From Curvularia sp. ZM96 (Eukaryota > Ascomycota > Dothideomycetes > Pleosporales > Pleosporaceae), in contig JAJGBQ010000003.1 in assembly GCA_022457065.1 (NCBI GenBank), forward strand, positions 434,001 through 498,000: a stretch of DNA of 64,000 nucleotides, given 5' to 3'. The translations under genes were made by a program, and so were the position numbers. A model generated the notes under the pieces. That model had not been told where the DNA came from. It saw nothing but the letters and a program-made list of their open reading frames with translations, and searched no databases. This document shows positions 1-10,957 of the stretch, in pieces (within the stretch, counting starts at the first letter, position 1; each line of letters begins with the position of its first letter).

Positions 1-1378
1 CATCTTTGCACAATCAGGTTGGTGGTAAGGAGGACTTGATGACTTGACTGGTGCGGTTGATGATTGCACCACAGGGCATCCAACTAGAGCTCATAGATTT
101 TCATCGAGGCACGAATGGGTGAGATACGTCAGACTCTCTGACGACTGTGATACATACGATCCAACGTAAGCGATTCGCCCGTGATATCAGCGCATCTCGC
201 CACAACGTCCCGTTTGTCGGATATCTGGTGGTTCCATGTCTGAAAATAGCAACATCATATTGTCGATCGAACTGAGCTGCAGAGGGATAAATAGTATCCA
301 TCTTTGTAAGAGAGGTGCTGTGGTTTTCCAGTATCTGGCTGCTGAACACTGGCCTTATTGATCTGGTATGTTTAGGCTCTCCAGTGATCGCGAGCGTCCA
401 TCACGCCTAGATCTGTCGAAGATTCAGCCCGGCGACTATCGGGTATAAAACCATGGTTGCTACGACTGTTCATGCGCCACCTGCTCTTGCCGTATTTGTC
501 CACCTGCCCACGTCACACCAGTGGCTGGTCGTAGCTCAAGGGCGGTTTTCAGAGCCAAGCCAAGACTGCTGAAGAAAAGGTAGAGATTCGTGATGACAGC
601 GGTATCGATGTCAGTTTAGAGGGTCGTATCGCATGACTTCGTAAGCATTCTGGGAGGGACCGCAAGGCTGTATACATGATGGCATCGTCCTTGTGAATCC
701 ATGGGGACTTGGCCAAGCGGATATTGACTGCGAGCCATTGCAGCCTGTGCAAGATTCAGAGGTGCTGCTAGGGCCGATGGATGAGTGGATGGTGCAAGAC
801 CGAGAGTTTTCTCGAAGGGACAAAGCATTTCCCCATGTGGAAGACGGGCCTGTATGAGGGATTCGATTCGATATACCAGTAGGAGGCATCTCGGTCTTGA
901 GCTTGAAGAAGCAGGAGGTAGCCGCGCGCTAGCAGGGGGCCAGTGGGGCCAGGAACACCGCCATGGACTCGCCCACTGCCTCACCCGCGAGCCTGGGCCG
1001 GGCGGGTTTCACCCGAAGACGCCCTATACCACTGGCACAATTTCGACCCGAGGTCCTTGCGGTGTCTTCTGAGCCTGCGCCTATCAAATCCCACGCAGGA
1101 CTGCGCAACCCACCATTCACAGCCCACCCAGCCTTGCCCGACGTGAAACGCCGACCCCTCTCCTGCCTTAGCACGCAGAGCCCGATAGTGCTGATTGAAA
1201 TTCTCCGTAGTAGGTCTTAGATGCAAATGCGTTTTATGCTGTTTCCACCATTCACGAAACACTCGATGGCAGCCTGGCCAATCTTAAGGCTCCACCCGCA
1301 GTTCATGCCATATTGTCTGCAGGGGCCCTCTTCCCATCCTCCCGCACCTTTATATGGGTACCAATGACAGTATCCATG
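1..1378. other. Intergenic sequence, no supported gene
   Basis: I see no recognisable protein or RNA gene here. Several open frames of 60-120 codons overlap on both strands between 550 and 1260, but none shows a known domain, a consistent start, or splice signals that would extend it. The right part is the upstream region of the GH43 gene. Confidence 0.6.
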
Positions 1379-1386
1379 TATATATA
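1379..1386 (+). promoter_or_regulatory. TATA box of the GH43 gene
   Basis: An eight-base TATATATA run sits 93 bp upstream of the GH43 start codon, at a sensible distance for a core promoter of a strongly inducible secreted enzyme. Assignment is by position and motif only. Confidence 0.5.
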
Positions 1387-1478
1387 GGCGTTGCTTTGGT
1401 GCTAGTACTGTTCGCGTCGACTGTCTCTCGCTCCCTTTGTCCCCTTGCCAGTCACCTTCGTTAGGGCCCGCTACCAAG

Positions 1479-2490
1479 ATGCGTTACTCCTTCATTGCCT
1501 CACTGCTTTCTGCAGCAACGGCCGTCTATGGCTATGCCGACCCTATGCCATGCACGGGAATCTGTAACAACGCTCACGACCCTGCGTTGATCCGACGCGC
1601 TGATGGTACTTACTTCCGATTCTCGACCGGCGGCAAGATCGCCATCCACACTGCCCCCTCCATCACTGGGCCCTGGACGTACAAGGGTGCTGCCATTCCG
1701 GCCGGATCCAAGATCAACTTGGCTGGCAAAAACGATCTATGGGTATGCTCTGTTCAGATACCCAATCGTCTCCAATCAGCTAACTCTTCTCGAGGCTCCC
1801 GATGTGACCCTGGTCGGCGACACTTACTATCTCTACTACAGTGTTTCCTCTTTCGGCAGCCAGAACTCGGCCATCGGTGTTGCAACTAGCAAAGACCTCA
1901 GCACCTGGACTGACCACGGCTCTACCGGCATCCAGTCCAGCAGCGGCAAGAATTACAACGCCATCGACGGAGCGCTCTACTGGGATGGCTCCAAGTTCGT
2001 CATGTCCTTTGGATCCTTCTGGCAAGACCTTTTCAGTATTGGCATGACCAACCCGCCACTCAAGACAAGCTCTTCGGCCGTTACCAACATCGCCTTCAAG
2101 CCCGAGGGCACACATGCCCAGGAAGCCCCGTTCATTGCTCTGAACGGCAACTACCACTACCTCTTCTTCTCCGTCGGCAAGTGCTGTGCCTTCGATACCA
2201 ACAGGCCCGCCAAAGGTGAGGAGTACAAGATCCAGGTCTGCAGGTCCACTCGCGCCACCGGTGGCTTTGTCGACAAGAATGGCGTCGACTGCACCCGCGG
2301 CGGCGGCACTACTGTCTTGGAGTCTCATGGTTGGGTCTACGGCCCCGGTGGTCAAGGTGTTTACTACGACCCTCAGATGGGCCCCGTGCTATACTACCAC
2401 TATGTTGACACTCGCATTGGCTATGGCGATGGCCAGAAGAAGTTTGGTATCAACAAGATCAACTTCTCGAGCGGATGGCCTGTCGTGTAA
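1479..2490 (+). CDS. Secreted GH43 arabinan endo-1,5-alpha-L-arabinanase-like hydrolase
   Basis: Two exons, 1479-1742 and 1795-2490, split by a 52-nt GT-AG intron with a GCTAAC branch point; phase 0; 319 aa. The start is the ATG that opens a signal peptide (residues 1 to about 18). The five-bladed beta-propeller motifs of family GH43 are visible: HDP with general base Asp34, LWAPDV formed exactly across the splice junction (residues 87-92), NAIDG with Asp146 as pKa modulator, and QEAPF with probable general acid Glu198. The length is normal for single-domain fungal arabinanases, with no carbohydrate-binding module. The enzyme should be exported and cleave alpha-1,5-arabinan side chains of pectin. 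An exo-arabinanase or another GH43 specificity cannot be excluded from sequence alone. Confidence 0.93.
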
Positions 2491-5151
2491 ACCAATCATA
2501 TGTGCATTTGGTAAGCGCAAGTAGTAGATTAAACTTCTCTGTTCATATTTTTATCGTAAATACAACCAAGTTTCGATTCCTCCTATTCTGGCCTTTCGCA
2601 TTGTTACACGTCGTGATACGTCAGAGTCACTTAAATAGACGCAATAACAGGGGTTGTATATTTGGGCCAAGATAAGTCTAGCCAGCACCCTTTGATGGCG
2701 ATTGCTTGTAGTGATGAGTCGATCAAGACCGCACTTTTACCTTGTGCGCTCTAATTACCATAGGTTGGAAATCCACTCTCTTAATCTTGTTTATGGTATC
2801 TATTTCGCGCTAGATTTCCAGCTACTCACTCCAAGATAGTTGTCAAATATTCACGTCGCCTCATCGTTTTGGGACAATACAAAAGAATCCGTAACCGATC
2901 GCAAAGCCAGGTATCTCATATTTCTCACATGGTTTTTTTATCCTTTTCTTTCAAGACTGCTAGAGTAAAGGAGTTATCGGTAGAGGCTACTAGTGAACAC
3001 ACTTTGTACATAACATCAGCTGGCTTCACGGTGCTCAGTTCCATTGAACAAATGTTTCATGACAAGATAATGAACAAATCAAGAATTTGAGAGATGTCTG
3101 TTTGAAATATGACTTGGTAGAGCAATAAATATGTGGGCCAGCTTAGTGATCGAAAGAAGAGACAAATAGCCAGTATCAGTGAGATACACGAGGCACAGCC
3201 AGACACACTTGGTAGTATGAGTGAGGCCTCTCGTTATGAGTTGAACGTATCCATGTCTCGACTGTTACTCTATTCAAGTGAGCCATCCATTGCCGCTAGT
3301 TTGATGGAGGATAGTCACTCTTGGTATCGACTCCCTCTATGTTGCAAGCGCTTGACATAGGGCAATCTCCCTTGAAAAGATGTACATCTTAGAATCACTA
3401 TGGTTCAACCAGTAATACTGATGACTAGGCTAGAGCACGTGAGGAAGTATCTCAAGAGACATGCCCGCAGCTAGGGGTGTGCCTATAATAGCATAGACGC
3501 GCTCGATCGTTCTTTTGAACATGAAGGCGGTAGTATTCAAGGCTATCTGTACCTAGACGTGTCATGCAGTTGCGATCTTCTGACCCACTGCTATACTTTA
3601 TGCTGATAGTTCCTTATTTTCAGTAAAAAAAGATCCAAAGAACGGGCGCCAGACAGTCTCGGCCCAGTTCATGAGCCGGTGAATGACAGCCACGCCACGA
3701 CTTTGAGCGTGTCGAAGGAGTTCTGTATATTTCCGATTGCTATCTTCTCCTTAAAACGAGTTTCTACCTAGACTTGGTAACAATCGGCAGGCGCCGCTCA
3801 TATCCTTGTGATATGAGCTTTGGTATTGCTGGCTATGAACTTTAGCCATTGGGTACTGTAGCCGGATTCAGTCCAATTCACTAAGCTTGATCATTGTTGC
3901 TTTAAAATCATCTACCCTGTCGTCCTTCAGTATTCTCACGCCATCGGCAAGCACTTAAACTGTTTTGTGGGTCTCGGTAACTTTCTCACGCGCTTTTCCG
4001 TGGCCCAAACGACTGAAAGCAGCACGAGCAACCAAAAACAGCAGAATAATGGTACAGGGATGATTACTAGAAGAACCAGCGACTTGGAATAGATACAATA
4101 GTTTCGAAAAGGTGTTATAGCCACATGGGCATAGGCCTGGCAGTGGCATACACCTCGTGTGCCAAACATGGAGATGACCCACTTCTCTTTTTAGCAAGTT
4201 GACTACTTCTTCACAGCGCTCAGCCGAGTTCCATACGCTACTATTTCTCGTGATGGGCAGTGTTTTTGGACCGGAAATTAATGGAGCTCGGTGGTGTTAT
4301 AGCCTACAAAATTGGAGGCGGAGTCTCAGAAGAGAGATGATGGTCTAGATCGGGATGTGAGGCTTCCTGAGACTGGAACGGCTAACAGAGCTGTCAAAGC
4401 AATGAATACTAAGCTTTGGGTATCTGTAGAATTTTCAGAGGTGCAAAAAAGATACCCAATTGATACTGCCTTCTTTGTTGTTGTCCTGTGATCCAGGGTT
4501 CATCTGGATCCGTACTAGGTTTCTTGATTCGAGACGTGGAGCTAGAAGCTCTGGAGCTCGTGGTCCTGATTTCGAACCGTCACTTTAATTGCAGAGTCCT
4601 TTCTTCGATATTTGATTTTTAGCGGGCTAAGGGGCGGCCTGTCGAGGATTTTTTAAATGATTTTAATGGAGTCGATAATCTGTGGTTCCAGTTCCGTCAA
4701 CAACTTGAGAGCAAGATGCTCGAGTAGGATAGCTGACAGCGATCAGATAATACGCGGTCGAGAAGATTCACAAGAGCACTATGACAGTGGCTATGTTATG
4801 TAGTTTTGTTTTGTAGCGATAAGTTGAGGGTAGAGGACAAGCGTGCCAAAGTGGGCGTAAGGGTGTTGAATAGATTTGTAGGGCAGTCCCAGCTACATGC
4901 CCATACTGGCCATATTGAGATAGGCAGCACCATAGTCCCTTCCCTCAACAAGACATGTGAAGTGTACATAAGAAGGATTGGCGTAGTTGCCTCAGCCACA
5001 TGAAATGGCTTCTCGATAGCAGGAGCATCAAACGCAAACATAATCATATGCACAAACACACGTGCAGATATATGAATAAATAGCAGTCTCGCAATTTGCC
5101 TCTACGCTCAGCTGCGGAATTATTAAAGGGGTATCATTGCTCTCTCTCGGT
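2491..5151. other. 2.7 kb intergenic region, AT-leaning, no supported gene
   Basis: Open frames here are short (under 90 codons), overlap one another on both strands, and show no known domain. A minus-strand frame near 3936-4197 encodes a hydrophobic stretch, but its flanks give no coherent gene. It may hold decayed sequence; I could not identify a source. Confidence 0.5.
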
Positions 5152-6396
5152 CTACTTCCCAGCGGCAGCCGCCTTTGCGGCTTCAGCTTCCCGCTTTCTC
5201 TGCAGGTACCTCTCCTTAGCACTGCTGATATCCTTCTCTGTCTTCTGACTTTTCCTCGCCCGCTCGAGTTTCGCCTGCTCCTCTGCCTCTTCTTCCGCCT
5301 TTCTCTTGTTTGCCGCCTCAATCTGCTCTATTACCATGGCGGTTTGTCGCTCTCTTTGAGCATTGCGGCCGCCTTTGCTAGCACCTCCGTAAGAAGGGGG
5401 CGTGTACTTGGATGCTGGGGCGGCAGAGGAAGAGGAAGAAGCAGTAGACACAGGCTTGGGTTTTGCGATGACATTGAGACCTGCAGATAAAAGTTGGCGC
5501 TGATCAGCCACTTGGCCGTCGTCGTTGAGTATGACTTTCTTGCCCTGCTTGCGCAACTCCTCTGCGATTTCGGCATCAGTCTTTTCCTTCTCTGCTTCCT
5601 CGACCGGTAGCTTGACGCCTTCTTTGAGGGCGCGTGCGGCGGCTTCCATGGCTTCCTGGTGTCTGCGCTCCTGCTCAGCGAGCATCTGTTTATGAAAACC
5701 TTGCATTCCGAACTTCTTCTTCATGCTTTCTTCAGCCTCTAGCCTTTTCTTCTCCTCTTCCTCGGCTTTACGCGTCTCTTCTTGTTGTGCCTTGTATGCT
5801 CCAGTTACAAACTTCTCCTTATCGGCGAATTCATCGCCTTCAGCCTCTCGTTCGCGTTGCAGGAGTTTGTCGCGCGCGCGCAGTTGGTCCTTCTTTCGCT
5901 GCTCGGCAGCCTCAAAGAGCGCGTCCATGTACTTGGGTTTTCGTTGGGCAGCGTCTTCGCGGTCGGCAGCCGCTTTTGCAGCATCTTGGGCATGTAGAGC
6001 ATCGTAGGCGGCGTCGTAGTCATAGATGGTAGCATCAGCCTCCAAAGCTTCTTGCGCCCGTTTCTCAGCTTCCGCGGCGCTGGCCGAGTATGCAATGTTG
6101 GTAGGATCGTCTTCTTTCGGTTTTGGCTTCTTGCTTGGAGGAGCAGGCGGTTGGCCTTTCTTTTGTTTTGCTTTCGCAGGTTTTGAAGGTTCCGACGAGG
6201 TGGATGTGAGCGTGTCCTCGAATGTGAGCTCCCCAATCTCCTGCGCGCCATCTGCTGCCTTTGCCTTGCCTTTCACGTCGTCTTCCTCATCGTCAAACAG
6301 CGGCTTTTTCTTCTTTCCGAGTTCAGGCTTGACCCCAGCTTTTGCGAGCGGGTTTGCGCCCTTAGACTTTACATTGAGCCCGAATTTGAATGACAT
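5152..6396 (-). CDS. NSRP1/CCDC55-like nuclear speckle splicing regulator (DUF2040)
   Basis: Single exon, 414 aa. I chose the ATG at 6396 because the protein then begins MSFKFGLNVK, as DUF2040 proteins do; the frame stays open 21 codons further upstream without a likely start. Residues about 119-235 carry the DUF2040 signature: acidic YDYD, then RKPKYMDALFEAAEQRK and REREAEGDEFADKEKFVT. The rest is a charged, Lys/Glu/Ala-rich coiled coil with nuclear-localisation-like basic runs. Family members bind pre-mRNA splicing factors in nuclear speckles and influence alternative splice-site choice. The gene is head-to-head with an NFKBIL1-like gene, about 215 bp between the two start codons, so the two probably share a promoter. 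The family assignment is strong; the fungal function is inferred. Confidence 0.88.
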   Translation of the reverse strand: MSFKFGLNVKSKGANPLAKAGVKPELGKKKKPLFDDEEDDVKGKAKAADGAQEIGELTFEDTLTSTSSEPSKPAKAKQKKGQPPAPPSKKPKPKEDDPTNIAYSASAAEAEKRAQEALEADATIYDYDAAYDALHAQDAAKAAADREDAAQRKPKYMDALFEAAEQRKKDQLRARDKLLQREREAEGDEFADKEKFVTGAYKAQQEETRKAEEEEKKRLEAEESMKKKFGMQGFHKQMLAEQERRHQEAMEAAARALKEGVKLPVEEAEKEKTDAEIAEELRKQGKKVILNDDGQVADQRQLLSAGLNVIAKPKPVSTASSSSSAAPASKYTPPSYGGASKGGRNAQRERQTAMVIEQIEAANKRKAEEEAEEQAKLERARKSQKTEKDISSAKERYLQRKREAEAAKAAAAGK

Positions 6397-6611
6397 GACG
6401 GGTGTTGTTGTTAGGTGTTGGAGCCAGTCGCAGCCGCGAGCTGGGATGTCGCATGCCAAGGTCTGAGCGCACCAGTGAGATCATCAGCACCTCCGTCCCT
6501 CCTCCGCACTCAACCTTCCCCATCACAGTCGCGGGCAAGCTGCGCGCATCCCTTCCACGCACCATTTATCGCTCATGTACGACCGGTCACTCAAACATCA
6601 CAGTCCTCACC
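6397..6611. promoter_or_regulatory. Probable bidirectional promoter, NSRP1-like / NFKBIL1-like
   Basis: Only 215 bp separate the divergent start codons of two genes that both have splicing-associated homologues. No TATA box is evident, as is usual for housekeeping bidirectional promoters. Shared control is inferred from spacing. Confidence 0.5.
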
Positions 6612-7664
6612 ATGGAGGAGCAGGCTAGCTCTGCGACTGATGATGGCCTCTACGCCAAAGCTAAAGCTTCACCATTTCACTTCAAGTCAGGCTCCAAACG
6701 TCGCTCCAGGCGCCAAGACAGCGAAAGCAAAGAAGAAGAAGCCGATAGGCATCACCGCAAAAGACAGAAATCAGATCGAGAGCAAGATGAGCACCGACAC
6801 CACCGGGACTCAAAGCGCAAACACAGGCACAAGCAAAGCACCCACCATGATCGACATACCACTTCCACGCGAGACGGCACATACTATGACCCTGACTACC
6901 GACATCGCGAATCTCTATTCGACAACCTAGAAGAATCAGCTGCTGGTTCTCAAGGCATGGCGCCCGAAGATGCATTCCGCGAGTCCCTGTTTGATGCGCT
7001 GGCTGACGACGAGGGTGCGGCCTATTGGGAAGGTGTGTATGGCCAGCCCGTTCACATATACGCCGATGTAAAACCGGGTCCAAACGGGGAACTTGAGCGT
7101 ATGACCGAGGATGAGTACGCAGAGTATGTACGCACCAAAATGTGGGAAAAGAGTCACCAGCACATTCTCGAGGAACGCGAGGCAAAAGAGCGGGCCCGTC
7201 AAAAGCAGAAGGCACAGAGAAGCAAGGTCGATGAGGATATCGAACGTGAGGAAGCAGAAAGAGAAGATATACGGCGTCGTATGGAAGAAAGCCTGCGTCG
7301 GGGCGAGGAGCGCAAGAAGGCTCGAGAAGTAGAGGCCGCATGGAACAGTTATACAGCCAAGTGGGACAGTCTGAAAAAGAATCACCACCAAGGCGACGAA
7401 GCAGCTAGCAAAGCGCGCGACCTCATTCCATGGCCTGTATTGTCTGGAAAGGCAAAGCATGTGTCCAAAGATGAGATCGAGCGCTTCTTGCGGGCCTCCA
7501 AGCTGTGGCAAGAAGACCCTGTTACACTGCTAAAGGCTGAGCGAGTGCGCTGGCACCCTGACAAGATGCAACAACGCTTCGGTCAGCACATGGATGTGGA
7601 CACCATGAAGATAGTTACAGCCGTCTTCCAAATTATCGACCGGCTGTGGAATGATCGGCGCTGA
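6612..7664 (+). CDS. NFKBIL1-like protein
   Basis: Single exon, 350 aa, starting at an ATG with excellent context (CACCATGG); the open frame extends further 5' but that part overlaps the promoter of the divergent gene. The N-terminal third is rich in Arg, His, Lys and Ser (RS/RH-like). A central coiled coil follows, rich in Glu, Arg and Lys. The C-terminus matches the conserved end of human NFKBIL1: an IPWP motif, then ERVRWHPDKMQQRFG and a helix ending FQIIDRLWNDRR. The HPD within the motif resembles a J-domain but the rest of a J-domain is absent. NFKBIL1 homologues are nuclear and linked to alternative splicing, which fits the neighbour. Role in fungi is inferred. Confidence 0.8.
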   Translation: MEEQASSATDDGLYAKAKASPFHFKSGSKRRSRRQDSESKEEEADRHHRKRQKSDREQDEHRHHRDSKRKHRHKQSTHHDRHTTSTRDGTYYDPDYRHRESLFDNLEESAAGSQGMAPEDAFRESLFDALADDEGAAYWEGVYGQPVHIYADVKPGPNGELERMTEDEYAEYVRTKMWEKSHQHILEEREAKERARQKQKAQRSKVDEDIEREEAEREDIRRRMEESLRRGEERKKAREVEAAWNSYTAKWDSLKKNHHQGDEAASKARDLIPWPVLSGKAKHVSKDEIERFLRASKLWQEDPVTLLKAERVRWHPDKMQQRFGQHMDVDTMKIVTAVFQIIDRLWNDRR

Positions 7665-8617
7665 TGCGGTTGAATCGACACGGTCCAACCATAAAAGACC
7701 TGCTATATGTCCGACATACCCAATGAGATATGGTGTAGCAGTGGGTCTTGACAGTTTTAATCTGGAATGCCACAAGCAGCCGCCTTCCAAACTTGGCAGC
7801 ACGTCACTACGCACCAGTGGTGTGCGCCCTCCGGCCTCCAGGGCACTTGGCGCAATGTATCTATTACCGTAGCACATGGCAGAGCACACAAGCCTGTCGA
7901 TCTCGACTAAAAGAAACTCTCCGAAGGCTTAGAGACCGGCTAAATGCTTGCTGGCTAAGCGAAACTGCTTCTGCTAACCCCTCTTCGAATAAATCAATCA
8001 CAATCATGTGCTGAAGTCGCATGCCCAGATTATACCCGAAATACAAGCTATGAACGTGCGTATAGACTGGCTTGACAATGCATGGCACTTGTTAGCGTTT
8101 CTCTTGGTTGAGCTTGGTTACTCGGTGAAAGCTTATATACTTCGACGGCCGAAAAGTGCAACATGTATAGTGTATAATGAGAAAATGTTCCTGGAATGAT
8201 AGAGAACATGGTCCAAGTGTGACGGGCCGCTCTTCCACTACTTCTGCGATCCACCGTTGTCAGATCAGTCCTTGTCAGACCTTTAACATGGAAATCAGCA
8301 TCGGTCACGTCGACCCCTGATACAATATGTTTCACGTCAGAAAGTCTCGTCTGCTTGCACACCGAATATGAGTTTGATCGCGCCTGTAAATGTAGAATAG
8401 CCGGTGGTTCCTGCTATCCTCTGGGGTGCAGCTTCACATAGCACTATCGCTCGTCCGATGAACTTCCCCACAATTACAACGGCAGATATACCCTACTAAT
8501 CAAAACTATCCAAACACCAATGTACACTAATTTGGAAAGCCATGTCTGCGTCGTCACATTGCCGCTGCTCCCTACCGACAGCTACCGATGAGCATCCGGG
8601 TACAGTATCTGTGGACA
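7665..8617. other. Intergenic, upstream region of the xylanase gene
   Basis: No gene is supported. It holds the 3' flank of the NFKBIL1-like gene and the upstream region of the xylanase gene, including two XlnR-like heptamers annotated separately. Confidence 0.6.
7938..7959 (+). promoter_or_regulatory. Possible XlnR/Xyr1-type sites
   Basis: GGCTAAA at 7938-7944 matches the XlnR consensus, and a near match GGCTAAG lies at 7953-7959. They are about 725-745 bp upstream of the GH11 start codon. A 7-mer this short occurs by chance, so the call rests mainly on proximity to a xylanase gene and on the close pairing. Confidence 0.25.
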
Positions 8618-8623
8618 TATAAA
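8618..8623 (+). promoter_or_regulatory. TATA box of the xylanase gene
   Basis: A perfect TATAAA lies 66 bp upstream of the xylanase start codon, giving a short 5' leader. Confidence 0.6.
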
Positions 8624-8683
8624 GGAACAGATTACCCACGACAACCAAGGACATCAAGCATCTTCACGACTCAAGTGTTCAAC

Positions 8684-9515
8684 ATGGTTGCCTTCTCTTC
8701 TATCCTCCTCGCTCTCAGCAGTGCCTCTGCAGCTCTTGCCTCGCCCCTCAGTCTCATTCTCGATGCTGAGGCACGTAGCGAGTCCGCCAACTTGACTGCT
8801 CGCTCCACTCCACCTGGAACGGGCACGAACAACGGCTACTTCTACTCCTTCTGGACCGATGGCCAGGGACAAGTCACATACAACAATGGCCCCGGTGGAC
8901 AGTATGACGTTCAATGGAACAACGTCAACAACTTTGTCGCCGGAAAAGGACGGTACATACTTTGCCCACTCACCTTGAGATTAACCTTGATGCTAACACA
9001 ACCGCAGAAACCCCGGCACTACCCAGCCCATGACATACAGCGGTACCTGGAACGCGCAGAACGTCAACTCGTACGTTTCTCTGTATGGCTGGACCCGCAA
9101 CCCTCTCATCGAGTACTACATTGTCGAGGCCTACGGCTCCTACAACCCCTCTTCTGCTGCTCAGAAGAAGGGTTCCGTCGACTCCGACGGCGGCACATAC
9201 GACATTCTCCAGACCACCCGTTACAACCAGCCATCCATCGATGGCACTGCTACCTTCCAGCAATTCTGGTCTGTTCGCCGTACCAAGCGTGTTGGCGGCA
9301 CCATTACCATCAAGGTAAGTCATACTCGAAGAAAACGAACCCTGATCCATGTACGAAATAGGGAGACCCATGCAGAAGGCTAATGGTGTTGGGAATTACA
9401 GAACCACTTTGATGCCTGGGCCAAGTACGGACAGAACTTGGGTACCCATAACTACCAGATCCTTGCTACCGAAGGTTACCAGAGCTCTGGTTCGGCTTCT
9501 ATTACGGTCCAGTAA
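8684..9515 (+). CDS. Secreted GH11 endo-1,4-beta-xylanase
   Basis: Three exons: 8684-8952, 9008-9314, 9402-9515; 229 aa. The introns are 55 nt (GCTAAC branch point, ACCGCAG acceptor) and 87 nt, and the phases join cleanly. The N-terminus is a signal peptide (about residues 1-19) followed by a short propeptide. The GH11 jelly-roll motifs are intact: PLIEYYIVE with nucleophile Glu125 and ATEGYQSSG with acid/base Glu216, plus the family strand TFQQFWSVR. The mature size of about 20-21 kDa is normal, and there is no cellulose-binding module. It hydrolyses xylan backbones outside the cell. It sits 6 kb from the GH43 gene on the same strand, and both may respond to plant polysaccharides, though two unrelated nuclear genes lie between them. 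Confidence 0.97.
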
Positions 9516-10957
9516 GGAGTTTTAGATGGTTGTGTCAAGTCAAGGTGCCCTAAAAAGACTCGGCTTGTGAAGAGCGGACTTGCTCTTCATGTGTATGTAT
9601 CTTTTGAAACAATGTTATCAGCTGGAGTGATATATGAAGATATGTCATTCAAGTCAAAATTGAGAGCATATTGCATTTGGAAATTTTACAGTGAACTTTT
9701 CACGTGTACCATTTGCTCGGATACTATACTCAACTGTGCACTCCCGTCAGCTCTACGCGGGTACATATTTGCTCGGACATGATTGTACGTTCTGTGGAGG
9801 AACAATATACCCGTATAAATCATCCCTCCTTGTTAGAAAGAAGCGTTTGGGTTTCATTCGCACACAAAAGTGAAAAAAAAGAAGTATCATATAACTACTG
9901 TACATACGGATGGTGTGAAAAGCACAACTATATCACCCAACACCTACCAGCCTCCTGCGCGTTTCCCACGCTAGTCAAGACACTTCCTTTCTTTTCCTTC
10001 CCTCCACACTCTTGTTTTCACGTGGTTCCACCCTTATCCACCCTCTTTCCTTTTCGTGCCGTTGGTACCCCACTCGATCTTCTCTCCCTTTTCCATTTTT
10101 TTTATTTCTTCTTTTTCCCTTACCTACGTCTATTCTTGTTCCGCTCATCAGGATATACGCTGACACTTCGCCTACACGTACATTCTGTCTTCAGCCAGCA
10201 ATCACGTGTTCGAAGCGTCTGTAAAATGGCTCTCCTTACAGTGCTGGTAATGCAAACGGAAATGAAACAGATAGTCAGGTCAGGCCAGGCTTGTGCTTGT
10301 GGTGGTATATGTCGAAATTAGGTCGAATTGATGTCGACGCGACGCGACATGCACATAGGACAAGGTCGTTCTTAGAGTAAGGAAGCGTTGAACAGGATGA
10401 CGTGAACTCTAGGAGTAGTTAAGCAGAAATTGAAAGCGAATATGAATGTCGGAAGATGAGGTATTAGGGCTTGCGCTTGCATTGCTTCCAGCATCATAAT
10501 CCTCCTGCATAGTGTTTAGGGCACACTCGTGGTGCGGACGCTTTTTTTCCTTAGCAAAGATAAAATGTGAATGAGCACTTGGTATGCAAATGTGACATGA
10601 AAATGGAAATAGAGTTTAGATAAGCGGTTCAGTGCGCATGCATGTCTGGCCGTCGTTGTGAGCAAATTGTATTCGCGTACGTTATTCATCTTGCGCAACT
10701 TGAACAAACAACCACAAAATGCGAAAAAATTCTTTCGAGTCGATGCATGATTAGCATCTGACTGTGTCATTCGTCCCTCAGTGTCTAGGTACCTAAGGTG
10801 CAAAGACGACTGAGCTGGAACCATGCCCCGAATACCAGCGTGCATTTTTGTTATGCAGCAGAGCTATGACCTGCCCAACTGTACACGCGTCCTATTTGGT
10901 GCGCTTTTTTAGAAGCGGCACTCGTTACGTTCCCTCTGGTGCTCATGCACAAGTAAC
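9516..10957. other. Intergenic, no supported gene
   Basis: Convergent 3' flanks of the xylanase gene and the emopamil-binding-like gene. It contains T-rich and pyrimidine-rich tracts near 10000-10140. No open frame here has recognisable features. Confidence 0.6.

Noticed and set aside
611..984. Two overlapping minus-strand frames of 92 and 122 codons upstream of the GH43 gene
   Set aside because: An apparent signal-peptide start near 964 runs into a stop after a few codons; no spliced model works.
3936..4197. Minus-strand frames with a transmembrane-like stretch
   Set aside because: Two competing frames encode different hydrophobic stretches from the same bases, and neither extends into a plausible gene.
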